Shown here piece after piece: positions 9,931-21,150 of a DNA stretch of 64,000 bases. The translations under genes and the position numbers were made by a program. This stretch comes from Sciurus carolinensis (Eukaryota > Chordata > Mammalia > Rodentia > Sciuridae), in contig NC_062216.1 in assembly GCF_902686445.1 (NCBI RefSeq), forward strand, positions 15,645,084-15,709,083. Reading direction: 5' to 3'. Positions within the stretch are counted from its first letter, which is position 1. Each line of letters opens with the position of its first letter. Under the pieces are notes generated by a model. That model was given only the letters and a program-made list of their open reading frames with translations, had not been told where the DNA came from and searched no databases.

Positions 9931-12520
9931 AAAACAGAATGCTAAGATGGAGAATAATGGTGGGAAGGTTCCTTATTTAGAGTTGTCAGAGAAAGTTTTT
10001 CTGGAAGGGAGGAGAAGAAATCAGTCAAGCTGGAGTGAATATATATATGTACATATTCAGCAATACTATGCTGCAGGGACATGGGGGTTTCATATAAAGT
10101 CCCCAGAGGCCATGTCTGTGGCACCTTCAAGTCTTTCCCATAATTCCTCGCTGGTCCTTGCAGTCCCCCATGGTGATTGCACTGATAGCGTTTTCTAGTA
10201 TGTGAGGAGGGGGCACACACACACACAGGAAGAGGAGAAGGTGTGTTGTGTACCTGAGTGTACATGCCCCCTTGTGTGCGTGGGGAACAATGACCACTAC
10301 AGGCCTGCCACTAGATCACAGAGACCGTTGCCTGCATCACTTGTCCCCAAAATTAAATTAAGTGCATTTCACAAATGAGTTTTCAACTCTAAACCAGGAA
10401 CCAAGCGATCTGGTGGTTGACTTCCCTCGCTCTGCTTTTCGCCAAAATTAAAAGGTTTGCAAATGGTGACATCCATATCCGATGCTCATGGCCTGGTGGA
10501 AACTCTCCAGGAGAACTGATAAACTTCTCCAATTGAGGGCAAACTATTAAGAAAGATCAGATCCAGACGTACTCTTTGGTATTCACGTCCAAGGAACACC
10601 AACATTTTGCAATATTCAGAGATAAAACCCCAGGAAACAAAAGTCTGGGAGGAATTATACTCAGGGACCTGATCCAAAAGAAGGAAACAGAAGCCAGTGA
10701 CTTTTAGCTTTCTCTGAGGACCCAAGCAGACCAGGAGCTCGAATATGTCAATTCTGGAAAAACAAAACAAAACAAAACAAAAACAAAGAATATCTGGACC
10801 ATTGCTATAAGAGAAAACATCAGGGATTCCTTGTGTATTGAAACTTTGGGTCCAGAACACTCCACGCTTCAACGAGGAAATTGAGTCTAAGAGAGGCGAA
10901 GTGAAGTGGTGTGAAATATCACACATCTGTGCAGTCACTGAAGGAACCAGGCCAACAGAATCCAGGCCTTGGAACTTGTCGCTCTCTTCCCTGCACTGTA
11001 TTATAAAGGGTGTTCAGGGGAGTGGCAGTTTGCATTACTCAACTTCATGATACGGCCAATGATGCCCTGTGCTGTCCAGTCTGAGAGTCAGAACGTTTAA
11101 CTTCAGTTAAGCGTCACCTCTTGTGTTTCTGCTTGGTGACTAATGAGCTCTTAGAGGTGGGCAGGCATTGGTTCCTGAGCTGTGGGGAAGGCTTTGGGCA
11201 CTGCTGTGGGGAGCAGAGAATTGCTCTCCAAGCTGGGAGGGCCCCATCTTTGTTTGACAGCCACAAATAACTAAATTAGAGCAACCATCTTAATGGGATT
11301 AAATTGGAGGGTTAGGTTAAATAAGTCTGTGGAAGCAATTTGCCATGGGAGATTTGACTGAAGAAGCAGGGGCCCTCATTTCCCATTAAACTCACTGCTA
11401 ACCATGGCTTCTGAGAGGAGATTGGGTGGTAAGGCAAAGGGGTGGCTTGGGATGGGGACTTGTGGCTGGGAAGTGTGCACTTGGAAGGCCTGCACGGAGA
11501 GGCAGAGGTAGATGCCAGCATCCCTCACATCAGGACCAGCTCTGCCCAGTCAGGGCTTGCTTGGTCTCTGATGCCATTGGATGGACCTATGTTACAAATT
11601 GGCCTTGGCAATGCACTGACTCTATCAGATGTGGGTCTTCGACCACGTGATCTGGAGCTGTCATGGGAGCGGCCTTTAGGATGCAGATGGTTTATCAGGA
11701 AAAGTTCTTGGGCTCCTCACCTGTGGAAGGACAGGGTCAGGAGTGGAAGAGGGCGGAGGAGAAATTCCAGAGTGATGTAGCCTAAAGGTAACCTCTGACC
11801 CCCTAGGGCACACTGCCACTGAAATTGAGATAGGAGTTTAGGATAGACAGAGAGACATACTGAGTCTTAAAGGAAATGTCCCCGAGCTATTGAGATATAA
11901 AAAGCACAGTTGTAAATCTTGAGTGACATGCTCTAGGCCCATGCCCTTGTAAAATGAGAAAATTACATTCGTGAGGGGAAAACTATTTGGCTCCATTTGG
12001 CTCCACCCCCACCCTGGTCCCTAACCGCAGCCCTTCTATAAATATTGGACCCTCAGCCCCAGGTGGGGCTTCTCACTCTGAAGACAGCCCACATTCTCTC
12101 TTGAATGTAAATCCACTTTCTAAATCAACTGGAATTCTTCTCCATCGCGTATGCCAAGAACCCCGACTGGTCCTGACTCAAATTTCTCCTCTGCTCTGGG
12201 AACTCCTCAAACCCTTCTCCAGAGACAACTCTTCTCCTGTGACAAAATGACCTCCAAAGCTGTCCTGAATTTGGCTGAGATGGTCATGTCTGAATCAGCC
12301 ACTGGACTCACTGGGAAAGTGTGTATGTATTCTTGGGTGAGGTGACTGCAGCTGGGCAGACCCGGAGGCTGAGCTGAGGCTCCCTGCCAACGCAGCCTCT
12401 GAATCCCTCCTCCAGGGGTGCTGGGTGGCACATTGGAGCCTGCCACAGTGTTATGGAAGAAAAAGGTCATAGTTGGTTCCCTTGGTAAACAGTGACCCTA
12501 TTCTGAGGCTACTGGGGAGT
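9930..12520. other. Unique non-coding DNA
   Basis: Contains a short (CA)n at 10213-10227 and (CAAAA)n at 10757-10787. Frames at 10486-10938 (-) and 11442-11780 (+) have no family signature. The repeat-free part 11100-11345 contains AT-rich homeodomain-like words and is listed as a candidate conserved element in findings. Confidence 0.45.
10757..10787. repeat. (CAAAA)n short tandem repeat
   Basis: Several CAAAA units in tandem; low-complexity A-rich tract. A similar tract occurs at 23878-23900. Confidence 0.9.
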
Positions 12521-12524
12521 CCCA

Positions 12525-12655
12525 GTCATCAGTCATCTCATTAGCATACAAAGACACTTATCATTTTAGAGATTCCAAGGGTTTTAGGAGCTATGTGCCA
12601 GGAATCAGGAAAGTGGCTGGAGACCAAAATGCATTTCTTAATATGTCACCGCCCC
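12525..12655 (+). mobile_element. Possible LTR 3' fragment (ERVL-like)
   Basis: 'ctcattagcatacaaagaca', 'gattccaagggttttaggag' and 'ctatgtgccaggaatcagg' recall the end of an old ERVL-class LTR. I cannot place the family or its boundaries with certainty. Confidence 0.35.
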
Positions 12656-12939
12656 ACACTGCCTTCAGGCATCGATACTCCAGGTGTCCAGCGAGACGTG
12701 TCTGTTATCCTGACCTGGTTCTAGACCACTGGAATGCAGGCATCTGCTGAGACATCCCGCCCATGACCCTTTCAAGCCTAGGGGCTCCTCTGCTATTTCT
12801 GTGTCATTCTTTGGGGATTGGGAATCATCCAGCTGTTTCCCTGTCATGCTGGAGCGTGGAAATTACTGTGAGGATGAATGTGGCTTAGACATACCACGCT
12901 GTCATTTCCTCTCTGGGTTTATCCTTGTCTGCAAACCTA

Positions 12940-13310
12940 TCTGTAATGCACTGAATTGTGTCCCCTCAAAGTCACACATGGAAGCTCATGGAAGCCCCAT
13001 CCTTGGTGACTATATTTGGAGATAGGGCCTTTAGGGAAGTGATTATACTTAAATGAGGTCATGGGCTTGGGGCTTTAATCCTGTAGGACTGGTGACTTTA
13101 TGGGAAAAGGAAGAGGTGTCTGAGAGTTCTCTTTTTCTACACCAGCACTGAGGAATGGTCTTCAAGGACACAGTAAAAAGTGGCCATCCGTGAAAATGAA
13201 GGAGAGATGCTCCCCAGAAACTGACCCTGCCAGGCCTTGACCTTGAACTTTCAGAATCTTGAATTCTTACCTTGCCCCCATGGCCAGACAACGTGCTGCA
13301 GTTTGGTTGT
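12940..13310 (+). mobile_element. MLT1-type LTR
   Basis: Starts 'gcactgaattgtgtcccctc', followed by 'tatatttggagatagggcct', 'aaatgaggtcatgggct', 'ggactggtgac' and a degraded end 'gccttgaccttgaactttc'. This is the usual order of an MLT1 (ERVL-MaLR) LTR. No internal retroviral sequence is attached, so it is a solitary LTR relic. Confidence 0.7.
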
Positions 13311-13364
13311 AAAAATGAAGACAGAGTCGACCAATAGGCTTAGAAAGATTATTTACGTTGCTAT

Positions 13365-13775
13365 GAGAGTCATAGCTATAACATGAAAAGAACTCTTAAA
13401 ATGACTAAAAGACAGCTAAGCAGAAGAACAGGTAAAAGGATATGAATAAGCAGCTTGCAGAAGAGTAAATCTCAATGAACAATGAGCCCGTTACCAGAAG
13501 ACGGGAAATTGCAAACTAAAGTAGTCTTGATGTTCTGCCACATCACTTTGCATCCAGCAGGCTGGCAAACCTGAGGACCAACGATGCCCGCTGTTGGAGG
13601 AGATGCGGGGCAGGGAATGTACACACACTGCTGTGAAATGTGAAGGGATTCAGTCTTTCTGGAAAACAATGTGACCACAGCTACTAAGGTAGAAGAATGA
13701 ATAGCCCCTTCTACCTGCTAGTCCCACCTCTGGGAATCTGTCTCAGAGATAAAAGCACCAATAAGTAAAGGTATG
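13365..13775 (+). mobile_element. Ancient L1 ORF2 fragment
   Basis: 'gaactcttaaaatgactaa', 'aaaaggatatgaataagcag', 'agagtaaatctcaatgaaca', 'gttggaggagatgcggggca' and 'ggaaaacaatgtgaccacag' are, in order, late ORF2 sequence of an old L1. There is no intact frame. The MaLR LTR at 13778 abuts its downstream end. Confidence 0.65.
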
Positions 13776-13777
13776 AG

Positions 13778-14192
13778 CGTTATGGTTTAGGACACGAGGT
13801 GTCCCCCAAAAGCTCCTGTGTTCCTGCAGGAATGTTTGGAGGTGGACTCAGAGAGCTGTAGCCTGAGTTTTAATAGAGTAACTGGGTGGTAACAGTAATC
13901 GTAGGCAGATGGGGCGAGATTGCTGGAGCGGGTCACTGGGGACATTCCCTGGGAGGATTCTTCTTCCCTGCATCCCCTTCTCCCTCCCTCTCTCTCTCTC
14001 TCTGCTTCCCAGGAGCCACGTGCTCGGCAGCTTTACTCCTTCATGATGTTCTTCCTCACCTTGGAACCAGAACAATGGAATCTGCCGACCATAGACTAAG
14101 CCTCTGAGATCGTCAGCCCAAATAAACCTTGATTCCTCTAAGTTGTTCTTGTTGGGTATTTTGGTCACAGAGATGAAAAGCTGACTAACACA
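13778..14192 (+). mobile_element. Solo MaLR-type LTR, copy A
   Basis: Begins near 'gttatggtttaggac', with 'gaggtgtcccccaaaagctc', 'taactgggtggtaac', a CT-rich stretch (13971-14010), 'atgatgttcttcctcacctt', the poly(A) signal 'aataaa' at about 14121 and the end 'ctgactaaca'. It aligns along its whole length with 39360-39790 in the same direction, so both belong to one LTR family. No internal region is present. Confidence 0.75.
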
Positions 14193-14356
14193 GAGGGCAA
14201 AGTTATTTCAAAGGGTGTGTCGGATGGTAAGATGATTTTCTGGATATGATATTATTAAATATTGTGGTGGTATATAAAAAAGCAAGCGGGAAAGAATGAT
14301 CGCCAAATCATTATTTCAGGGTTGAGGAATAATTTCAGCCAATCTTTCTCGTATAA

Positions 14357-14573
14357 GTTGAGCATTCCTAATCCAAGAGTCTGAAGTTCAAAATGCCCCA
14401 AATTTGAAACTTTTTGAGTGCTGGCGTGAGTTCAGATCACGCTCAGACGATGTGTAATTTTCAGATTAGGGATGCTCAACTGGTGAAGTCTATGAATATT
14501 CCAAATGCCCAAAAAGGCTCTGAAATTTGAAACATGTCTAGTCTTGAGTCCTTGGGTTAAGATACACTGAACT
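14357..14573. mobile_element. Tigger-like non-autonomous DNA transposon
   Basis: The left end 'gttgagcattcctaatc' (14357-14373) is nearly the exact inverse of 'gattagggatgctcaac' (14464-14480), with one mismatch. A third, more degraded copy 'ggttaagatacactgaac' closes the element near 14556-14573. Between them lie repeated 'caaatttgaaac'-type words. The layout matches a common mammalian TcMar-Tigger-type MITE; the precise family name is uncertain. Confidence 0.65.
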
Positions 14574-14574
14574 T

Positions 14575-15390
14575 GTATGCACTGTTTAAAAAAAAAACAT
14601 AATGAGCAATTATGTTATAATTACAATGTAATTAAAGAGTATGACACCTGCTCCTTTCTGCCACCCAGCACACTGCAGTTCCCTACACTTGTCAGAGCCC
14701 TTATCTGCTGCGGGAGAAGAGCCATAGGGAAAGCAGCTGGGCCTTCTAAGGAAACTGAGCCCTGAGATACTCAGTCCCTCCTGGGCCCCCTGTCAAATCT
14801 CCTTTCAGCTCCATCTCTCTCTGAGAGTGAGGCGTCAGGCCTTGATTATGACCCACCTAGTGTCCTGTCACTGGCTCTGGAACAACCAGTCACATCAGCT
14901 GCCTGTGGGTCCCTGGGGGAGCCAGATGCGTCTTCTCTGGTCTGCTGGTCTGGTGCTCTTGCTTCTGGCTCAGTCCCAAATCTCTCCCAACCTCACCTGG
15001 ATTTCACTGTCTGTAGCTATGCCCTTCCTGGCATGTCTCTTCTTCTGAGAGGTGCTGGACATTGAGGCAGGGCTGGCATTGGCTTCCTGAGGGACACCTA
15101 AGACACCTCACAGCAGGGATGGGGGAGAAAAATTCAAGACCTCCAGGAGGAGCTCAGGACAGAAGCCTGAAAGAGCAGACACACGCATAATACAAAGCCA
15201 GGAGCAGATGCATGAATGAAGAGGGCAGTTTAGAGGGAGCAGGCCACAGGGCAGGCTGGGAGCTGAGGTCTATCTGTGGGGTCAACCCTCTGAAAGGTAC
15301 AGCGTCAGGCATCCATGTGACCCTGGGGTGCTGCACACCTGGAATGAAATAAGCTAAGGTCAGTGTGTATCAGAGGAATGAAGACAGATT
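14575..15390. other. Unique non-coding DNA
   Basis: No repeat or gene recognised. Short frames only. Confidence 0.45.
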
Positions 15391-15394
15391 TTAA

Positions 15395-15600
15395 AGAGTA
15401 AGAAAGACGGTGGAATTATTCTGACATAACCTTCCTTTGCATATATATACATACACCATGGTGAATCTCTACACCCTGGACAACCACAAGACTGGTATCC
15501 TAATTAGAATAAGATGTACTCCATGTTTGTATAAATAAGTCAAATTGTACTCTACTGTCATGTATAATTAAAAAGAACAGAAAAAAGTATAAAAAAAGAG
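15395..15600 (+). mobile_element. Rodent L1 3'-end repeat, copy 1
   Basis: 'gacataaccttcctttgca', 'aagactggtatcctaattag', 'aataagatgtactccatgtt' and 'taattaaaaagaaca' plus an A-rich end align closely with 49440-49620. The position before an A-rich tail and the layout suggest the 3' UTR of a squirrel-lineage L1 subfamily, strongly 5' truncated. The L1 assignment is inference; that the two copies are homologous is seen directly. Confidence 0.6.
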
Positions 15601-15629
15601 TCAGAACTCTAATTGAATGCTGGAGAATG

Positions 15630-15634
<5 letters not shown>

Positions 15635-15665
<31 letters not shown>
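15635..15665. repeat. (TG)n microsatellite
   Basis: An uninterrupted TG run just downstream of the A-rich tail of the preceding L1 piece. Confidence 0.95.
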
Positions 15666-15666
<1 letters not shown>

Positions 15667-15739
15667 GAAGTGTATGTATGTTGTAGATAATGTTGCCATG
15701 TGAAAGCTGAAAAGGACCATAGAGATGATCTGGTCCTGT

Positions 15740-16055
15740 TGTTTCTACATAGTGGCCATTAACCTTTTGTGACTATTGAGCCCTTGGAATGTAGCTAACT
15801 GAATTGAGACATGCTGTAAGTGCAAAGTATCCATCTGATTTTGATGACTTAGTTTGAGAACAATAATGAAAAATATCTCCCAAAGAATTCTTCCTATTGT
15901 TTATACATTATGCTTTGGGGATACAATCAGGTTTAAAAACAATATATCACAACATTTTTGTCATCTCCTTTTTCATTTCCTTAAGGTGACTACTAGAAAA
16001 TTAAACATTTTGAATGTGGTTCATATTGAATTTCTAGTGGAAGTTGCTGTTCTAG
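15740..16055. mobile_element. Probable ancient DNA transposon relic
   Basis: 'gtggccattaaccttttgtg', 'actattgagcccttggaatg' at the left and a roughly inverted 'ttgaatttctagtggaag' near the right end resemble a known AT-cored mammalian MITE with inverted ends. Strongly decayed; low certainty. Confidence 0.4.
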
Positions 16056-16240
16056 ACTAGGGGTTGGCAGATGTTCTCTGCAAAGGGGCAGAGAGTAGAG
16101 ATTTCAGACTTGACAGGTAGTATGGTCTCTATTTTTCACTATCCAACTCTACCACTGCAGCGTTTGTGGGCTGTGCCAAAATAGGCAACAGGTCATGTGG
16201 CCTGTAGGTTATCGTTGACTGTTCCCTGGTCTAGACCATT
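16055..16240 (+). mobile_element. hAT-Charlie-type DNA transposon relic
   Basis: Starts 'taggggttggcagatgttct', with 'gcaaaggggcagagagtaga', 'ttcactatccaactctacca' and 'tgtggcctgtaggttatcg'. This is the order of a common mammalian hAT element whose ends read 'ggggtcggcaaac'. The TIRs are partly eroded. Confidence 0.6.
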
Positions 16241-17090
16241 CCCCTCGTTACAGAGCTGAGTCTATTAATGCCTGGGGAGAAAAGACTACCCAAGGCCATG
16301 CAAAGCTAATACCAGAGTTTTCTAGGTTTCCTGCCTGGTCTGTTCACCTCTTTCTTCAATAAATAGGCAAGTAGTAGATGACTCTCTAGGTTAAAATCCT
16401 ACTTTTGGAGTACTTAACATCCAGTAAAGATGAACTGGCCATGGCAATCCTTTACAAACATATGCATTAATTTTTTGTGATTATTCAAAGAGATGTCTCT
16501 GAGTCCAAGTCCCACTAAAAGAGGTTCAGATACTTCTGTTGATGGCTTTGTTTTCAGTCACCTCTTCTCTGGTCCGCGATGTGAGTTTCTGTAACTACTG
16601 ATTACCTGGTATTTTCAAGTTCTGACAAGAAGACGAGGTTCTGTGTGTCCTCCAAACACTTAGTGACTTTGGGACAGCTGAATGTGGATATGTCTCTGAA
16701 ACACAGAATGGAGAGAAAGCTTACAATGGAGCCTCTACCTGTTGGCAAGGATGTGTTTGTCCTTCTTTGCCTGTGGTCTCCATCTTCCAGTCTCATGTCC
16801 TTTTGCTCACTAGGACTAACGAGTGGGTCACATAGTCACCTCGCCTGCTCTGACTTTGGTGATGGCTCCTGAAGACTGAGTGTGGATCAGCACTGGACTG
16901 GCATCAGCTCACCTGAGGTTCAGGTACCCTCTGGGCAGAGACTGCAGCATAGGAACATCTCATTGTCCCTGAAATCCCTCCCCTCATCTGTCCCACAGTG
17001 CCCTGCGTTTGGGCCCACAACACACTTGTTCTTCTTTTCCCTGATTATTTCAAGTCCCTGCCCTTGAGAAGCTTATAATCTTATTGAGAC
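16240..17090. other. Unique non-coding DNA
   Basis: No repeat or gene recognised; frames at 16602-16872 show no family signature. Confidence 0.45.
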
Positions 17091-17094
17091 ATTT

Positions 17095-18060
17095 TTTACT
17101 TTTCTTAAAAAAAATGACTGTTACTAATTTTTAAATATACTGTGAAATATTTAAAGTGTGTTACAGGTTTACAGATGAATACATCAAATGCCCACGAGTT
17201 ATCCTGGGTTCTCTTCCCCACTGGATGGCCCCAGGCAACCTCTACCTTGAATGGGGTGTTCTTCATTCACATGCATTTCATTTTCAATACTTAAGTGTCT
17301 CTAAATATTAAGTTCTGTAGACTTTAAAATTTTACATAAATTGTTCCAATTGTATATATTTTCCTTCTGCTACTTCCTTTTTTGTTATTTCGTCCATGAT
17401 TTTTGCTTTAAGTTATATTTGAGACCTATAGTATTATGATATACTGATTTCTTTTTGTTGCTAATTAGTTTTTAATTGCACGAATATGCCTCCATTTATA
17501 TGTCCTTTGTCTCGTTGATGAATATGAATTTACTTTAAATTTTTGCTGTATAAATCACTCTACCTTGCACGTATCTGTCACATTGCTAAGGATCTTGGGT
17601 AGATAGTTGCAATGGATTTCCTGGATTCTAGGGTTAGTGTGTCTTCTGTTCTATTGTGGGTTGCTGAATGGCTCTTTAACGTGACTGCTGTATTGTGTGG
17701 TATATGCACATTCCTATCTGTCCATATCCTCATCAACGTAGGGTGGTCAGACAGGATTTGTTGTTTTTGTTTATCTGGATATGAAACAGTAGCATGTCAG
17801 CTTGTGCATTTTTCCGATGTTTAGTGACCTTGGTCATTTTGTTTTTCCGTATTTTAACTTGATTATTTTGTTCTGTGAATGACCTGTTCATATTCTTCAC
17901 CTGTTTTTCCATGAAGCCATGCTTTCTCCTTTAAAAAGACTTTCATATGTTCTGAAAAATTATCCTTGGTGGGTTTTATGGTTTGAAAATATCTTTTCTC
18001 AAGTTTTGACTGGTCTTTTTCATTTCTACTGGAGTCTTTGGACAAAGAGAAGTTTTCAAC
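17095..18060 (-). mobile_element. Ancient L1 fragment (antisense)
   Basis: AT-rich complement of an old L1 3' region and late ORF2: for example 'ctgttcatattcttcacctg' and 'aatatcttttctcaagtttt' near 17880-18010, where intact L1s have the related segments. No open frame of L1 protein survives. Boundaries are approximate. Confidence 0.55.
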
Positions 18061-19150
18061 TTCAACACAAGGGTGGGCTCCAGTCAAAGGGCCTCACAGT
18101 GGGTTTGGGGACACACATTTCTGTGGCTCCCCTCAGCCTTCAGCCAGGGATCCCCGATGTGGACTGGAGGGAGAAGAGGCAATCTGTGTTCCCTGTTCAG
18201 TGATTTTCTGGGCACTTAATGTACTACTTTGAATCCCATGGTAATATTTGCAAAAAGCCTTGGTTGTAGGATAACTTAATTAAACATTACTTACAAGTTT
18301 AATATTCATTATTTGGCTTCAATTACTGTCTTTGTGCCCTTTGCTCTCTCTCCTCTACTGGAGAGCTCTCTTCCCTCTCTTATTCCCAGGGTCTAATTAG
18401 CCCAATGGCTACTGCTGGCAGTGACCTTATGTCTGTTGAAAACAACAACAAAAAAACTAAAGGCTGTCTTTGGTTTGCCTTCCCATGGTCTTTGCATCTG
18501 GCTTCCCTGGCTCCTGAATTCCATATTTCTCTCCCTTCTCAAATGCTTGATCCCACTTGTGCTGCAAGTAGAAATAATGATGTGTATTTGAAAAAGGCTT
18601 GGCAGGCAAATCTCAACAAATACAAGAGGGCTGGGGCAATGGAGAGAGGGAGGAGTTGGAGGAAAAACACTGAACCTTCCTGCGATGACTGACAGCAGGC
18701 GGGTGTGCGGCTGGTGGGTTAATGCTTTCAAAGGAGGGTGCATGCATAGAGCAAAGCGCTTCTTTCTTATTCTTCCTTCCTCTGGCTTGGGGCTTAATAG
18801 CATCCTTGGCTTCCCTCTAAGTGGGTTTCCTCTGAGGCTTTTGTGAGTCTTCCCTGGGGCCCTGCCTGGTCTCTATCTGCTGTCTCCTGTCCCATGCAGG
18901 GGCTGTGTGCATTCCAGCGCTCAGGCCCATCACGAGCAGGCGAAGCCAGGTGAGGGGTCTGCACTTTGCTCTGGCTCAAAGACCAATCTACCTATAATTT
19001 GCTGAGCTCCTTTTGGGTCTTTTCTCATGGCTGAGAATTGTGGGGGATGCAATGTGGAAGAGCTCAGACTCTGGGGAGCCAAGGGAGATGCTTTAAACAG
19101 GGGCTGGCCGCCCTGAGCAGCGGGGACTGGTCCTGAGGAGGCTGGCGGCA
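18060..19150. other. Unique non-coding DNA
   Basis: No repeat recognised. 18240-18340 is AT-rich with TAATTA/TTAATTAAA-type words and looks slowly evolving; see findings. The frame 18393-18803 (-) has no family signature. Confidence 0.45.
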
Positions 19151-19445
19151 GGAAGGAGAACACAAGGAAGATGGGGTGTTTGAGGCATTGTTAAGGAACA
19201 GTTAAGCACAGGGACAATGGCGTTCTAGGCAGAAGGAAAGGAGCGGGACTAAGGCCTCTGGGTTTGGGAGCAATGCTTCACCCTGTACAAGAGGAACACA
19301 GAGAGGAAGAAGGAGGCCGTGTTCCTGGGAAGGCGTGAGAAGATGAGGTCAGAAGGCAGCTTGGAGCCCAGTGGGGAAGGCCCTGGGGCTCACACTAGGG
19401 ACATGGTCTTTGTGCTGGGAATAGGCTGAAGGTTTGCGAATAAGG
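19150..19445 (-). repeat. L2-type LINE relic (antisense)
   Basis: 'ttctaggcagaaggaaagg', 'ctaaggcctctgg', 'agaagatgaggtcagaagg' and nearby words recall the complement of an L2 body. Weak, diverged match; strand by pattern. Confidence 0.35.
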
Positions 19446-20250
19446 CCTGTTGTCAAGTGCGTGTTCTGGTGTAATAGCTCATGTTGTGGCGAGAAAGGTG
19501 ACTTGCTGAAGAGAAGAACAGAAGCAAAATGTGGAGCAGAGTGGAGCCTGAGTGAGCAGCTGGGCAGCACTGGTCTTGCATGTAGAGACGGGAGCCAGAT
19601 TCAGGTGCGCTTGGGAAGTAGGTTCTGCAGGACAAGGTGATGAAGGAGACTGGGCCGCATCGGAGCTGATTGTGAGCCACACTGCAACTCCCATGGGGAG
19701 GAGGGACTCACTGAGACCAGTGCAGGCACAGGTCAAGCAAAGGTGACCCCGACAGAGGGCTGGCCACAGTGGTCCCAGTTGCCAGGCCCAAGGAGACAGA
19801 GCGAACTCAAGCCTGGTCCAGGCAGGCCTCTATCAACATTCAAGAGGTGGGACGGGATTGGGCGGGGCATAGCATAGGGTTCCAGAGAGGAAGTGGGGAC
19901 GTCAGGGCCCCAGTCTAATTCTAGTGAGGAGTGGTCATTGCTCACACTGTTCCAAGTCTCTGCTGTTTTGGAAGGGGAATTACCCACCTGTGGTTTTTCA
20001 GTGTACCCAAAGGTCAAGTTCACCTGGAGGCACCCCAACCTCCTAGATGAGAAATCAAAGATGATTCCTAGAGATCATTCACAGGAAGACAAATCTGTCT
20101 TGGTTTAGATGATAAATTCTATAGTTAACTCTAAATAGGAGGTAGAAATAGTGCCTCTCTGGTAAGGTTGTAAAATTAAATATGTGAGAGCTCTTAGTGT
20201 TTGGAACATAAGCATCTATTACTGTTCTGTCCTGGATATTGTATTCATTT
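19445..20250. other. Mostly unique DNA
   Basis: A possible MIR tail lies at about 20154-20230 (+). Nothing else recognised. Confidence 0.4.
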
Positions 20251-20254
20251 TCCT

Positions 20255-20735
20255 AGGGCTTTTGAAATGGTTAATCTGAACCATCATCAATTTGATTGGA
20301 TTAAGAGATGCCTAAGATTAAGAAGCTTCTGGGTGTGTCGAGGAGGGTGTGTCTAGGAATGATTGGCATGTGGGATAGTGAACTGAAGCAGAGACCCTCC
20401 CTAAAGGTAGGCAGCGCCATCCAATAGGTTGGAGGCTTGCATGGAATAAAAGTTGGAAGAACATGGAAGCAGCAGTAGATGCAAGCTTGATTCTCCCTGA
20501 GATTGCCTGGGGCATCCGACCCCAGCTCCTTTGCTCTTCCAAATTGGACTTGGCCAGTAATTCTCCAGGGAGTTTCCAGGTCTTTTAGTCCCTGTCTGGG
20601 GTAGCATCTTTGATTCCTCTTGTTCTGAGGTTTCAGCATTTTGGACTGCACAGATACTGGTTAGTCTAGATCTCCAGCCTACAGTTGGCCTCTGTGGGAT
20701 GATATGTATATTCCATTCCTCTAGAGGACCCTCAT
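20255..20735 (+). mobile_element. Old LTR relic (ERVL/MLT2-like)
   Basis: 'tttgattggattaagagatg', 'cttctgggtgtgtcgaggag', 'gattggcatgtgggatagtg' and 'gcgccatccaataggttgga' occur in the order of an old ERVL-class LTR, ending near 'ccattcctctagaggaccct'. The class is inferred by pattern. It is directly followed by an antisense MLT1 LTR. Confidence 0.5.
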
Positions 20736-20739
20736 ACAA

Positions 20740-21150
20740 TAAATTACTACAAGTTGGGAGCCTTAAAACGATGGACATTGATTATCTCTGCTTTCTGGAG
20801 GCTGCAAGGATGAAATCAAGGTGTCAGCAGGGTTGGTTGTACTCCCTCCAAAGTCTCTATGGAAGAATCCACTGCCTCTTGTAGTCAGGGGTGCTGGCTA
20901 GTGACCCTGGCATTCCTTGGCTTATGGCAGCTTCAGTCCAACCTCTGCCTCTGTCTTCAGTTCGATGTCATTCTTTTGCATGTCTCTGTCCAAATATTCC
21001 TTCTAAGGATACCAGTCATTGGTTTGGAAACCACCAATGCAGTCTGATCCCATTTTAATTGGATTACCTCTGCAAAGACCCTATTTCTAAATAAAGTATA
21101 TTCTCAGGTTCCAAATAGATGCTAATTTGAGGTATGCATTCTTCAGTTCA
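20740..21150 (-). mobile_element. MLT1-type LTR (antisense)
   Basis: Complement of MLT1: 'aaattactacaagttgggag', 'aaatcaaggtgtcagcaggg', 'ggcattccttggcttatggc', 'ggataccagtcattggtttg' and 'tctgcaaagaccctatttct' follow in order. A solitary decayed LTR. Confidence 0.7.
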
